From Acidobacteriota bacterium (lineage in GTDB: Bacteria > Acidobacteriota > Vicinamibacteria > Vicinamibacterales > 2-12-FULL-66-21), in the NCBI GenBank assembly GCA_020200195.1, contig JAIVJE010000425.1, forward strand, positions 1 through 6,160: a stretch of 6,160 nucleotides of DNA, written 5' to 3'. The notes beneath the pieces are model-generated. The model had not been told where the DNA came from. It made no database searches and saw nothing but the letters and a program-made list of their open reading frames with translations. The translations under genes and the position numbers were made by a program. Shown here in pieces: positions 1 to 4,757 of this stretch; position 1 is the first letter of the stretch, and each line of letters opens with the position of its first letter.

Positions 1-387
1 ATCGAGGTGTCTGTCAATACATTCTTCCGGGCGATGAGCGGCCGGAACTACGCTCCGTTCGCGCAGTTCACGAACGGACAGCTCAACGCGCCAACCGCGA
101 AGCGCCGGCCGAACCTCGAACCGCGCGGAAGCCGCCGCCTGGCGAAGGACATCACGCTGGATCTCCGCCTGGAGAAGGTGTTCTCGCTGGGCGACAGGGA
201 CAAGGTGGGAGTCTTCGCGGACATCACGAACTCGCTGAACAGGAGCACGATCACCGGGGTGCTGTTACGCGTGCCGAGCACGGAGGTGACCACGGGGCCC
301 GGCGAGACCGCGACCGTTCTTTTTGAATCGCCCGGCTCGATCATCGCGCCGCGCCAGGCACAGTTCGGGTTGCGCTGGTCCTTCTAG
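1..387 (+). CDS. TonB-dependent receptor, C-terminal fragment (5' end outside window)
   Basis: This is the last 128 codons of an outer-membrane beta-barrel receptor; the frame is open at base 1 and stops at TAG 385-387. The visible part has alternating-polarity barrel strands, a segment with NLEPRGSRRLAKD followed by ITLDLRLEKVFSLG, then KVGVFADITNSLN, IIAPRQAQFGLRW and a terminal Phe. The 'PRGSRR', 'ADI.N..N' and 'APRQ' blocks and the aromatic C-terminal residue recognised by the BAM machinery are typical of the Oar-like, CarboxypepD_reg-containing receptors common in Acidobacteriota (family knowledge). Such proteins take up large or scarce substrates using TonB-ExbBD energy; the substrate cannot be told from this fragment. 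A GTG at position 7 is only an internal codon, not the start. A strong terminator follows 34 bases after the stop, so this is the last gene of its transcript. It appears to belong to the same broad family as the receptor at the right end of the window. Confidence 0.9.
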   Translation: MEVSVNTFFRAMSGRNYAPFAQFTNGQLNAPTAKRRPNLEPRGSRRLAKDITLDLRLEKVFSLGDRDKVGVFADITNSLNRSTITGVLLRVPSTEVTTGPGETATVLFESPGSIIAPRQAQFGLRWSF

Positions 388-421
388 GCGCCTCACCGGA
401 CCATACCGGTTCTTCCCTTCA

Positions 422-453
422 CCCCGGAGAGCACGCGCTCTCCGGGGGTTTTT
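422..453 (+). terminator. Rho-independent terminator after the TonB-dependent receptor
   Basis: A perfect 11-bp GC-rich stem (CCCCGGAGAGC at 422-432 pairing with GCTCTCCGGGG at 437-447) closes an ACGC tetraloop. One more G and a run of five T (449-453) follow. It sits 34 bases after the receptor stop codon and about 20 bases before the fdhE-like start, so it separates the two transcription units. The T-run is on the + strand, matching the upstream gene. Confidence 0.95.
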
Positions 454-461
454 CTGTACGC

Positions 462-467
462 TAGAAT
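462..467 (+). promoter_or_regulatory. Putative -10 element of the fdhE-like gene
   Basis: TAGAAT matches the sigma-70 -10 consensus at five of six positions. It lies just after the terminator and ends seven bases before the GTG at 474. Normal -10 to start-site spacing would place the transcript's first base on or next to that GTG, which suggests a leaderless mRNA. No convincing -35 hexamer is visible; the expected place falls inside the terminator stem. This is motif inspection only. Confidence 0.4.
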
Positions 468-473
468 CCTCAG

Positions 474-1316
474 GTGCGAGAGCCGCAAGCCCCCGCTCCC
501 CGGTCCGATTCGCGCGCGATCACGGCGCTCCGGCAGTTAAAGGAGGAGCAGCCCGATCTGGCATCGGCGGTGGACCTGCAGGTCGAGTTGCTGCAGTTGC
601 AGCGCCGCGTGCAGACCAGGGTGTCGCTCCCCTCGATCAATCTGGACCCGAAACACCTCACGGGCCTGCTCACAAATCCGCCAGTGTTGCAGTTCGAGCA
701 TCTGCCGGTTGAATGGGGAGATCTGCGACTGCTGCTCCGTGGTGTCGCGGCGGCCATGCGAAACCACGACGCTATTGAGGAAGCCACTTTCCGGCGAGTC
801 GAAGCGATCTGCCGCGATGCGTCCGTCCTCCCGCGCGCCATCCGGTCCTGGTATGAGTCGACACGCCCGGGATCGCCGCCGCTCGACGCAGAGTTCGAAG
901 GCCTGGAAGCGGTGCTGCAGCAGGCCATGCGTCCGTTCCTGACGCGGGCGGCCGACGCCGTCATGGCGCGAATCGATCTGGCCGATTGGAAGCGTGGAAC
1001 CTGCCCGCTCTGCGGCGGAGAGCCTGACCTGGCGGTCATCACCCCGGCGGCTGACCGCCTGCTGATTTGCGGACGATGTTCGGCGCGGTGGCGATTCCAT
1101 CAGCTTGCCTGCCCCTTCTGCCTGAACGAGGAGCGCCGGCGGATCACGTCGTTTGCGAGCCGGGACGGCCAATACCGGCTGTACGCGTGCGACGTCTGCG
1201 AGCGATATCTCAAGGCATTCGACGCGCGGCGCGCGGCGCGCCCGGTGATGACGGTGGTGGATTCAGTGGCGACGCTTCCGCTGGACGCGGCCGCGATGCA
1301 GAAGGGCTACAAGTAG
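474..1316 (+). CDS. fdhE: FdhE-like formate dehydrogenase accessory protein
   Basis: The 280-residue soluble protein resembles FdhE, the cytoplasmic rubredoxin-like factor needed for maturation of membrane or periplasmic formate dehydrogenases (family knowledge; E. coli FdhE is about 309 residues). The helical N-terminal half includes a 'LPSINLDPKHLTGL' stretch near residues 52-65. The C-terminal half holds four CxxC pairs: CPLC (177/180, followed by GGEP), CGRC (199/202), CPFC (213/216) and CDVC (239/242), the last followed by 'ERYLKAFD'. The order and spacing, with 'RCSARWRFHQLACPFC' in the middle, match the paired iron-binding motifs of FdhE, and all eight Cys are present. The GTG start at 474 is chosen because no other plausible in-frame start precedes the conserved region; it has no Shine-Dalgarno and may be leaderless. 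No formate dehydrogenase subunit gene is in the window, so the client is unknown. It is convergent with the carboxypeptidase gene, with 24 bases between stops. Confidence 0.9.
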   Translation: MREPQAPAPRSDSRAITALRQLKEEQPDLASAVDLQVELLQLQRRVQTRVSLPSINLDPKHLTGLLTNPPVLQFEHLPVEWGDLRLLLRGVAAAMRNHDAIEEATFRRVEAICRDASVLPRAIRSWYESTRPGSPPLDAEFEGLEAVLQQAMRPFLTRAADAVMARIDLADWKRGTCPLCGGEPDLAVITPAADRLLICGRCSARWRFHQLACPFCLNEERRRITSFASRDGQYRLYACDVCERYLKAFDARRAARPVMTVVDSVATLPLDAAAMQKGYK

Positions 1317-1340
1317 GTCAGAGCGACAGCTCAGCGGAGC

Positions 1341-2219
1341 CTATTGTTCCTGCAACTGCTTGTCGGGATCGATGACGAGGCTTGCCTTGCCCGACAGCCA
1401 GTTGAACAGGTGACGCGTCTCCCAGAACCGGCCCGGGCTCGACCGGGCGCCGAGGACCACGACGGCGACCTGGTTTCCTTGCGGGAGCCGCAGCAGCGTC
1501 GCCAGGCAGTAGCCGGCCTTCGTGATGAACCCGGTCTTTCCACCCATGACGTCGACTTCCCCGCCGAGCAGGAGGCGGTTCGTGCTGTGGATGTTGATCG
1601 TGCGGCGGCTCGTGGACACCTTGTATTCACGCGTGCGCATGACAGGTGCGATGCGCTCGTCGGCGGCCGCAAACGAAATCAACCGCGACAGATCGTACGC
1701 CGATGACATGTTCGCCGCGTCGAGTCCGGACGGGTCGGCGAAGGTCGTGTTTTCGAGGCCGAGCTCGATCGCCTTCTCATTCATCCGCTCGATGAACGAC
1801 GCCGAGCCCCCGTGCGAGACGCGCGCGAGGGCGCGGGCCGCGGCGTTGTCGGACGCGATGAGCGTCAGATGCAAAACGTCCTTCAGCGTGATCCGCTCGT
1901 TCGCCCGCAGATATGTGGTGGAGGCCGCGTAAACGTCGCCACGCTCGATGGTGATTTCCTGAGACAGATCCGGGTTGTCCTCGAGGAAGACGACCGCAGT
2001 CATGACTTTGGTGATGCTCGCGATAGATCGCTTATCCTGCGCGTTCTCTTCCCAGAGCACTTCGCCAGTCTCCGGGTTGAACACGATCGCGGCAGCGGCG
2101 CGAATATCCGGCACGAGCGAACCGTTCGCATCCGTCTTGTAGCGCGGCGTCATCGCCTCCTGCAGCTGGCGGAGGCGGGCGTGCTCGCGAGCACGAGCCG
2201 CGGCGCGCGCACGCGCCAA
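1341..2219 (-). CDS. D-alanyl-D-alanine carboxypeptidase (peptidase S11, PBP7/DacA-like), N-terminus anomalous
   Basis: The 292-residue frame carries the three active-site motifs of low-molecular-mass penicillin-binding proteins: SxxK as S68-I-T-K71 in 'SIASITKVMTAVVFLE', SxN as S123-D-N125, and K228-T-G230. Conserved family blocks also include 'AAAAIVFNPETGEVLWEENA' (41-60), 'TTYLR', 'NEKAIELGLENTTFADPSGL' (147-166) and 'HSTNRLL'. Such enzymes trim or cleave pentapeptide side chains of peptidoglycan in the periplasm (family knowledge). The protein ends soon after 'ETRHLFNWLS', so the large extra C-terminal domain of DacA-type enzymes appears to be missing and the protein is PBP7-sized. The first ~20 residues are Ala/Arg-rich with no hydrophobic core, so no signal peptide is visible. 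The TTG at 2219 is a fallback start: an in-frame stop lies at 2246-2244, and the only other option is a CTG at 2237. The nearby ribosome site belongs to a different frame. The catalytic domain is certain; the 5' end is not. Confidence 0.93.
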   Translation of the reverse strand: MARARAAARAREHARLRQLQEAMTPRYKTDANGSLVPDIRAAAAIVFNPETGEVLWEENAQDKRSIASITKVMTAVVFLEDNPDLSQEITIERGDVYAASTTYLRANERITLKDVLHLTLIASDNAAARALARVSHGGSASFIERMNEKAIELGLENTTFADPSGLDAANMSSAYDLSRLISFAAADERIAPVMRTREYKVSTSRRTINIHSTNRLLLGGEVDVMGGKTGFITKAGYCLATLLRLPQGNQVAVVVLGARSSPGRFWETRHLFNWLSGKASLVIDPDKQLQEQ

Positions 2220-2226
2220 CCGCGCC

Positions 2227-2262
2227 TTACGGGACAGGGCGGATCAGTCGCACGAATCCTCC
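2227..2262 (-). promoter_or_regulatory. Shine-Dalgarno plus out-of-frame 8-codon mini-ORF before the carboxypeptidase
   Basis: On the minus strand, GGAGG (2262-2258) is followed after four bases by GTG (2253-2251). That GTG opens a reading of eight codons, V/M-R-L-I-R-P-V-P, ending at TAA (2229-2227). The stop is seven bases before the TTG that begins the carboxypeptidase frame, which is +1 relative to the mini-ORF. 'MRLIRPV' looks like the positively charged start of a signal peptide whose hydrophobic core is absent. It may be the original start of the gene cut off by an indel or deletion, or a small leader that delivers ribosomes for reinitiation. The SD and start are seen directly; both interpretations are inference. 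Confidence 0.45.
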
Positions 2263-2299
2263 GTGACGACAGCGGCTGGCTGAGAACAACCCCTGCTGT

Positions 2300-2340
2300 G
2301 AATATGGAGCGATTGAAGTGTAACAGTTATCTCCATATTC
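2300..2340 (-). promoter_or_regulatory. 10-bp inverted repeat in the carboxypeptidase leader
   Basis: GAATATGGAG (2300-2309) and CTCCATATTC (2331-2340) are perfect complements separated by 21 bases. The loop contains the short odd palindrome TAAC-A-GTTA (2321-2329). The element lies 80-120 bases upstream of the carboxypeptidase start and is AT-richer than its surroundings. It could be a regulator-binding site or an mRNA leader hairpin. No T-run follows on either strand, so a classic terminator is unlikely. Confidence 0.5.
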
Positions 2341-2449
2341 CGCAACTGGTTGTGTAACTCGACCGGCATTTTGGGCAGTCGAGCTAACCTCCGGCCCCGT
2401 TCTCTGAAAAGGATACAAGAAGGGGGCCAACCACAGCAATAACAAATCT

Positions 2450-2616
2450 GGTGATCGGGCGATTCGGGGACCGATCGGGTAATGGATCAGGGGCTCTGGC
2501 CATCTGGCGCGAGAAAAATCACGCAATTTGAGCGATCCACATCGCCGATCGCTCGATCCGCCCAATTTCGTAATCGCCCGATGGCCCGATCAGCGATCAC
2601 CCGATAGTATCGGGTG
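2450..2616. repeat. Degenerate inverted GATCGGG / CCCGATC repeat cluster
   Basis: The hexamer ATCGGG occurs at 2454, 2474 and 2609, and its complement CCCGAT at 2577, 2585 and 2600, with one-mismatch relatives at 2462 (ATTCGGG), 2486 (ATCAGGG) and 2561 (CCCAAT). The left arm (2450-2492) is mainly one orientation and the right arm (2561-2605) mainly the other. Exact long-range complements include ATCGGGCGATT (2454-2464) with AATCGCCCGAT (2572-2582), and GGTGATCG (2450-2457) with CGATCACC (2594-2601). The spacer of about 68 bases is not repetitive. It looks like a degenerate intergenic repeat of REP or MITE type, without a recognisable transposase or target duplication. Confidence 0.7.
2598..2616. 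promoter_or_regulatory. 19-bp palindrome overlapping a possible -10, upstream of the small membrane protein gene
   Basis: Two perfect 9-bp arms, CACCCGATA (2598-2606) and TATCGGGTG (2608-2616), flank a central G. A second small inverted repeat (CGGGT 2611-2615 with ACCCG 2620-2624) overlaps its right side. A TAGTAT at 2605-2610 resembles a -10 box and would place transcription start near 2617, before the GGAG at 2624-2627. The site is well placed for an operator, but it may simply be the last unit of the neighbouring repeat cluster. Confidence 0.45.
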
Positions 2617-2634
2617 GTAACCCGGAGACAGTGA

Positions 2635-3204
2635 GTGGAACCAGCTCAGCGCCAGCGCGAGGAGTACGCCGTCATGCGGGCGACGATCCGCGAGCGAGGC
2701 ACCGCGCGCATCGTCCTCGTGCCGCTGATCTTCATCGGATGGGCGGGGACCGCCGTGGCAACGGCGGCGATCATCACGGTCGCCATCAGCACGCTGGTGC
2801 CGCTGCTGGTTCTGGCCGCGGGGTTCGAAGCAGTCTTCGCGCTACACCTCAATGTGGAACGCATCGGCCGGTATCTCCAGGCGTTCCACGAGACGGACGG
2901 TGGGTGGGAACACATCGCGATGCGGTACGGGGAGCGCTTTCCGGGCACGAGCCCGGATCCTCTCTTTGCGCGCCTGTTCGTCATGGCCGCATCCGTCAAC
3001 TTCATCCCGGCGGCACTCGGCGGCGAACCGTGGGAAGTGGGAATCGTCGGCGCGCTGCACCTGCTATTCATCAACCGGATCCGCATGGCGCGCGCGTTTG
3101 CCGCAACACAACGTTCGGCGGATTTAGGGAGATTCGTGGAACTGCGATCGGGGGGCTCCGGAGGAGACGGACGGCACGGAATTAAACACGGAGACACGGG
3201 GTAA
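2635..3204 (+). CDS. Small integral membrane protein of unknown function with repeat-derived C-terminus
   Basis: The 189-residue protein starts at GTG 2635, seven bases after a GGAG Shine-Dalgarno (2624-2627). I do not recognise a named family. A charged N-terminal segment (residues 1-22, rich in Arg/Glu/Gln) precedes two adjacent hydrophobic spans at about 25-45 and 47-68 (starting near 'ARIVLVPLIFIGWAG' and 'ISTLVPLLVLAAGFEAVF'). A soluble stretch follows with 'NVERIGRYLQAFHE' and 'WEHIAMRYGERFPG', then less certain hydrophobic segments near 120-135 ('FARLFVMAASVNFIPAAL') and 139-151. A membrane-proximal 'NRIRMARAFAATQRSADL' comes next. The first half reads like a conserved protein with consistent codon use. 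From about residue 172 it becomes Gly/His/Asp-rich low complexity (SGGSGGDGRHG onward) and coincides with a CACGGAG-type DNA repeat, so the native end may lie earlier. Both DNA neighbours are transcribed away from or toward it, so it is probably monocistronic. Confidence 0.75.
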   Translation: MEPAQRQREEYAVMRATIRERGTARIVLVPLIFIGWAGTAVATAAIITVAISTLVPLLVLAAGFEAVFALHLNVERIGRYLQAFHETDGGWEHIAMRYGERFPGTSPDPLFARLFVMAASVNFIPAALGGEPWEVGIVGALHLLFINRIRMARAFAATQRSADLGRFVELRSGGSGGDGRHGIKHGDTG

Positions 3205-3210
3205 ACGGAG
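3158..3210 (+). repeat. CACGGAG-type degenerate array overlapping the 3' end of the membrane protein gene
   Basis: Units such as GACGG (3166), ACGGCACGGA (3171-3180), ACACGGAG (3186-3193), ACACGGGG (3194-3201) and AACGGAG (3204-3210) follow one another at roughly 8-9 base steps. The array covers the last ~15 codons and the TAA stop of the membrane protein gene. ACGGACGGCACGGA (3167-3180) is the complement of 3346-3359 in the facing array with one mismatch, so the two arrays are inverted copies of one repeat type. Confidence 0.7.
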
Positions 3211-3221
3211 CCGCGGATCTC

Positions 3222-3242
3222 GCGACCTGGCAGCAAGGTCGC
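3222..3242. terminator. GC hairpin in the convergent gap (possible weak terminator)
   Basis: GCGACCT (3222-3228) pairs perfectly with AGGTCGC (3236-3242) around a 7-base loop, 18 bases after the membrane protein stop. There is no T-run on the + strand afterwards, so intrinsic termination is doubtful. Part of the left arm, CGACCTGGCA (3223-3232), recurs as a direct repeat at 3248-3257, 25 bases later. Confidence 0.3.
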
Positions 3243-3343
3243 TACACCGACCTGGCATCCGAATCCCCGTGGCGCGCGGTCATCATGATCCGTGCACATC
3301 CGCGGGATCCGCGTCCCGTGAGATCGTCCTGACCTACGAGCGA

Positions 3344-3402
3344 CCTCCGTGCCCTCCGTTTCTCCGCGGTTGTTCTTCTCCGTGCCCTCCGGTCCCTCCG
3401 TG
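3344..3402 (-). repeat. CCTCCGTG (CACGGAGG) 9-bp tandem array after the M20 peptidase gene
   Basis: Units begin at 3344 (CCTCCGTGC), 3353 (CCTCCGTT), 3361 (TCTCCGCGG), 3377 (TCTCCGTGC), 3386 (CCTCCGGTC) and 3395 (CCTCCGTGA), giving steps of 9, 8, 16, 9 and 9 bases. The last unit ends three bases before the complement of the peptidase stop codon (3405-3407). Read along the peptidase gene, the array follows its 3' end as CACGGAGG units, the same sense relation to its gene as the array at 3158-3210 has to the membrane protein gene. Confidence 0.8.
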
Positions 3403-3404
3403 AG

Positions 3405-4670
3405 TCATCTCGCCAGCGCGATAGCCAACAACAAGGCGCGCGCCGTGCCCTGCGACGAATTCGTCGTGTCGAACGATTCCCCGAGTGAGTGCGCGCCTTC
3501 TCCCCGGCCGCCGCCATCAATCGTCACTGCCGGAATGCCGAGGTTGATCGGAATGTTCGAGTCGGTGGAGCCCTCATCCAGTGTAACGGGCAGGCCAAGG
3601 GCGCGCGTCACCGACACCGCGGTGACGACAATCGGGGACGACGCCGCCATGCGTCCCGCCGGACGATCGCCGACGAGCGTGCGTTCGAGCTCGAGCCGGC
3701 CGCGGTTCCCCCAGCGCTCGTTTTCTTCCGCCAGCGCGACGTCGAGTGCTTTCTGAAAGTTCGCGTCGAGCGCCGTGAGCGCGGCGGCGTCCGCCGATCG
3801 CATATCGACTTCCATCCACGCTTCGAAGGCGATGGAGTTCACCGACGTGCCTCCACCGATTCTGCCCACGTTGAAGGTCGTTTTGGGCTCCCGCGGCACC
3901 TGGAAGTCCGCGATCCTGCCGATCGCGCGTCCGAGTGCGTGCACGGGATTCGCGATGCCGAACGCCCCGTACGAATGACCGCCGGGGCCCTTGAAGGCGA
4001 CACGGTACCGATGGCTGCCAACGGCAATGTGCGTGATCCCGAGCCCGGTGCCATCGACGGACACGAACCGATCCACCCGCCCCTTCAGCTCTGTGCCGAA
4101 CAGATGCTTGACGCCGCGCAGATCTCCCAGCCCTTCTTCTCCCACTGTGCCGACAAATGTAATCGTGCCGGGCGTCTGGACCCCGGCGTCGTTCATCGCC
4201 CGGATCACGCCGAGGACGACGGCCAGCCCGCGGCAGTCATCGCCGATGCCGGGGCCTTTGATGATGGATCCGGAGCGTGACGTCCGCACGTCGGTTTCTT
4301 CCGGGAACACAGTATCGAGGTGCGCACTGAAGACGAGCTGGGGTCGAGCGGCGAGCCCCGGACGTTCGCCGAGCACGTTCCCCACGGCATCCGTCCGCAC
4401 GTTCTTCAAGCCCAGCGCTTCAAACGCTTGTTTGTACGCCGCGCCGCGATCCATTTCCTTGAACGGCGGCGCCGGAATCTCGCAGAGTCGCACCTGCTCT
4501 TCGATGATCTGTGGCTCGTTCCTGGTCACGGCGGCGAGTGCGGCCTTGACCGCCGCGTCCTGGACCAAGCGTTCCACTCCGGCGGCACCTTCTTGCGCCC
4601 ATACGGCGACGGCGCCTGGCCACGCGACCACCATCAGAAGCACGCACGCTGTTTTCATGCCCGGCAGCAT
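3405..4670 (-). CDS. Exported M20-family metallopeptidase (PepT/carboxypeptidase G2-like)
   Basis: The 421-residue protein has the complete di-zinc site of the M20/M25/M40 amidohydrolases. These are H117-L-D119 in 'SAHLDTVFPE', the Asp pair D144/D145 in 'GPGIGDDCRG', catalytic E178 with ligand E179 in 'VGTVGEEGLGDLRG', D206 in 'SVDGTG', and late His H394 in 'EGAHSLGE'. The inserted dimerisation lid begins near 'FKGPGGHSYGAFG' (226-238), with 'GGTSVNSIA' inside it, and the fold returns near residue 341. Family members cut C-terminal residues, dipeptides, tripeptides or N-acyl amino acids; specificity cannot be read here. Residues 5-26 (MKTACVLLMVVAWPG... to WAQ) form a signal peptide, so it should act in the periplasm or outside the cell. 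ATG 4670 is preceded by a weak GAGAG; ATG 4658 (residue 5) gives a more typical signal peptide and is a fair alternative. It is divergent from the TonB-dependent receptor at 4799 and shares a 128-base promoter gap with it. Confidence 0.94.
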   Translation of the reverse strand: MLPGMKTACVLLMVVAWPGAVAVWAQEGAAGVERLVQDAAVKAALAAVTRNEPQIIEEQVRLCEIPAPPFKEMDRGAAYKQAFEALGLKNVRTDAVGNVLGERPGLAARPQLVFSAHLDTVFPEETDVRTSRSGSIIKGPGIGDDCRGLAVVLGVIRAMNDAGVQTPGTITFVGTVGEEGLGDLRGVKHLFGTELKGRVDRFVSVDGTGLGITHIAVGSHRYRVAFKGPGGHSYGAFGIANPVHALGRAIGRIADFQVPREPKTTFNVGRIGGGTSVNSIAFEAWMEVDMRSADAAALTALDANFQKALDVALAEENERWGNRGRLELERTLVGDRPAGRMAASSPIVVTAVSVTRALGLPVTLDEGSTDSNIPINLGIPAVTIDGGGRGEGAHSLGESFDTTNSSQGTARALLLAIALAR

Positions 4671-4689
4671 ACTCTCTCACTCTGCCTTT

Positions 4690-4724
4690 CCCTTGTCCCT
4701 TTTCCCTTCTCCCTTTTCCCTTTT
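4690..4724. repeat. Five-copy 7-bp tandem repeat (CCCTTNT) in the divergent promoter gap
   Basis: CCCTT recurs at 4690, 4697, 4704, 4711 and 4718, exactly every seven bases, with two variable bases (GT, TT, CT, TT, TT) completing each unit. It lies within an almost pure pyrimidine tract (4685-4729, one G at 4695). The minus-strand transcript of the M20 gene would read it as a GGGAA-type purine leader about 20 bases before its start codon. On the + strand it ends just before the possible -10 of the receptor gene. Confidence 0.85.
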
Positions 4725-4730
4725 TTCTTG

Positions 4731-4757
4731 TATCCTCAGCCTTCGTCCGGATCGGAC
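4731..4757 (+). promoter_or_regulatory. Possible -10 and operator-like hairpin upstream of the second TonB-dependent receptor
   Basis: TATCCT (4731-4736) is a plausible -10 immediately after the pyrimidine tract; no good -35 is visible. Downstream, GTCCG (4745-4749) and CGGAC (4753-4757) form a small perfect inverted repeat around GAT that would fall in the 5' leader. The assignment is by eye only. Confidence 0.3.

Larger units (their letters stand above)
2220..2634. other. 415-base intergenic region between divergent genes
   Basis: No credible coding frame is seen here; the minus-strand frame across 2227-2565 has no domain-like sequence and runs through repeats. The region holds the upstream signals of the carboxypeptidase (2227-2340), an AT-richer stretch around 2400-2450, the GATCGGG/CCCGATC repeat cluster (2450-2605), and a palindrome next to the start of the small membrane protein gene. 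A weak minus-strand promoter can be proposed with -10 TATCCT (2415-2410) and -35 TTGCTG, 18 bases apart. It rests on visual matching only. Confidence 0.6.
3205..3404. other. 200-base convergent gap between the membrane protein and M20 peptidase genes
   Basis: No gene is seen. The gap contains the end of one CACGGAG array, the hairpin at 3222-3242, the 10-base direct repeat CGACCTGGCA (3223 and 3248), a unique stretch to about 3343, and the facing CCTCCGTG array. No hairpin with a T-run is present for either of the convergent transcripts. Confidence 0.6.

Noticed and set aside
470..1042. Minus-strand frame opposite the fdhE-like gene
   Set aside because: It is low-complexity Arg/Ser-rich antisense sequence; the plus frame has four conserved CxxC pairs.
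1317..1340. Terminator between the convergent fdhE-like and carboxypeptidase genes
   Set aside because: Only a 4-bp GAGC/GCTC stem is visible, with no T-run; too weak to call.
2219..2253. Programmed +1 frameshift joining the 8-codon mini-ORF to the carboxypeptidase
   Set aside because: Skipping one base at the TAA would fuse the frames, but no recoding signal of the prfB type is seen and the fusion would still lack a hydrophobic signal core.
2227..2565. Minus-strand frame of 112 codons upstream of the carboxypeptidase, as a possible signal-peptide domain or separate gene
   Set aside because: It has one hydrophobic patch (DLLLLWLAPFLYPF) but crosses the repeat cluster and the hairpin, lacks a ribosome site at its start and is not in frame with the carboxypeptidase. 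Only its last eight codons follow a good ribosome site.
3344..3402. CRISPR array
   Set aside because: Units are 8-9 bases, degenerate and without unique spacers; no cas genes are present.
3489..4280. Long plus-strand open frame of 263 codons opposite the M20 peptidase
   Set aside because: It is a shadow of the peptidase on the other strand: its residues are His/Arg/Asp-rich without motifs, whereas the minus frame has all M20 metal-site motifs and a signal peptide.
2410..4736. Shared 12-mer TTCTTGTATCCT (minus strand at 2421-2410; plus strand at 4725-4736) as a common promoter motif
   Set aside because: About one exact 12-base inverted match is expected by chance in a window this size. Both lie upstream of genes, but this alone is not enough to claim a motif.
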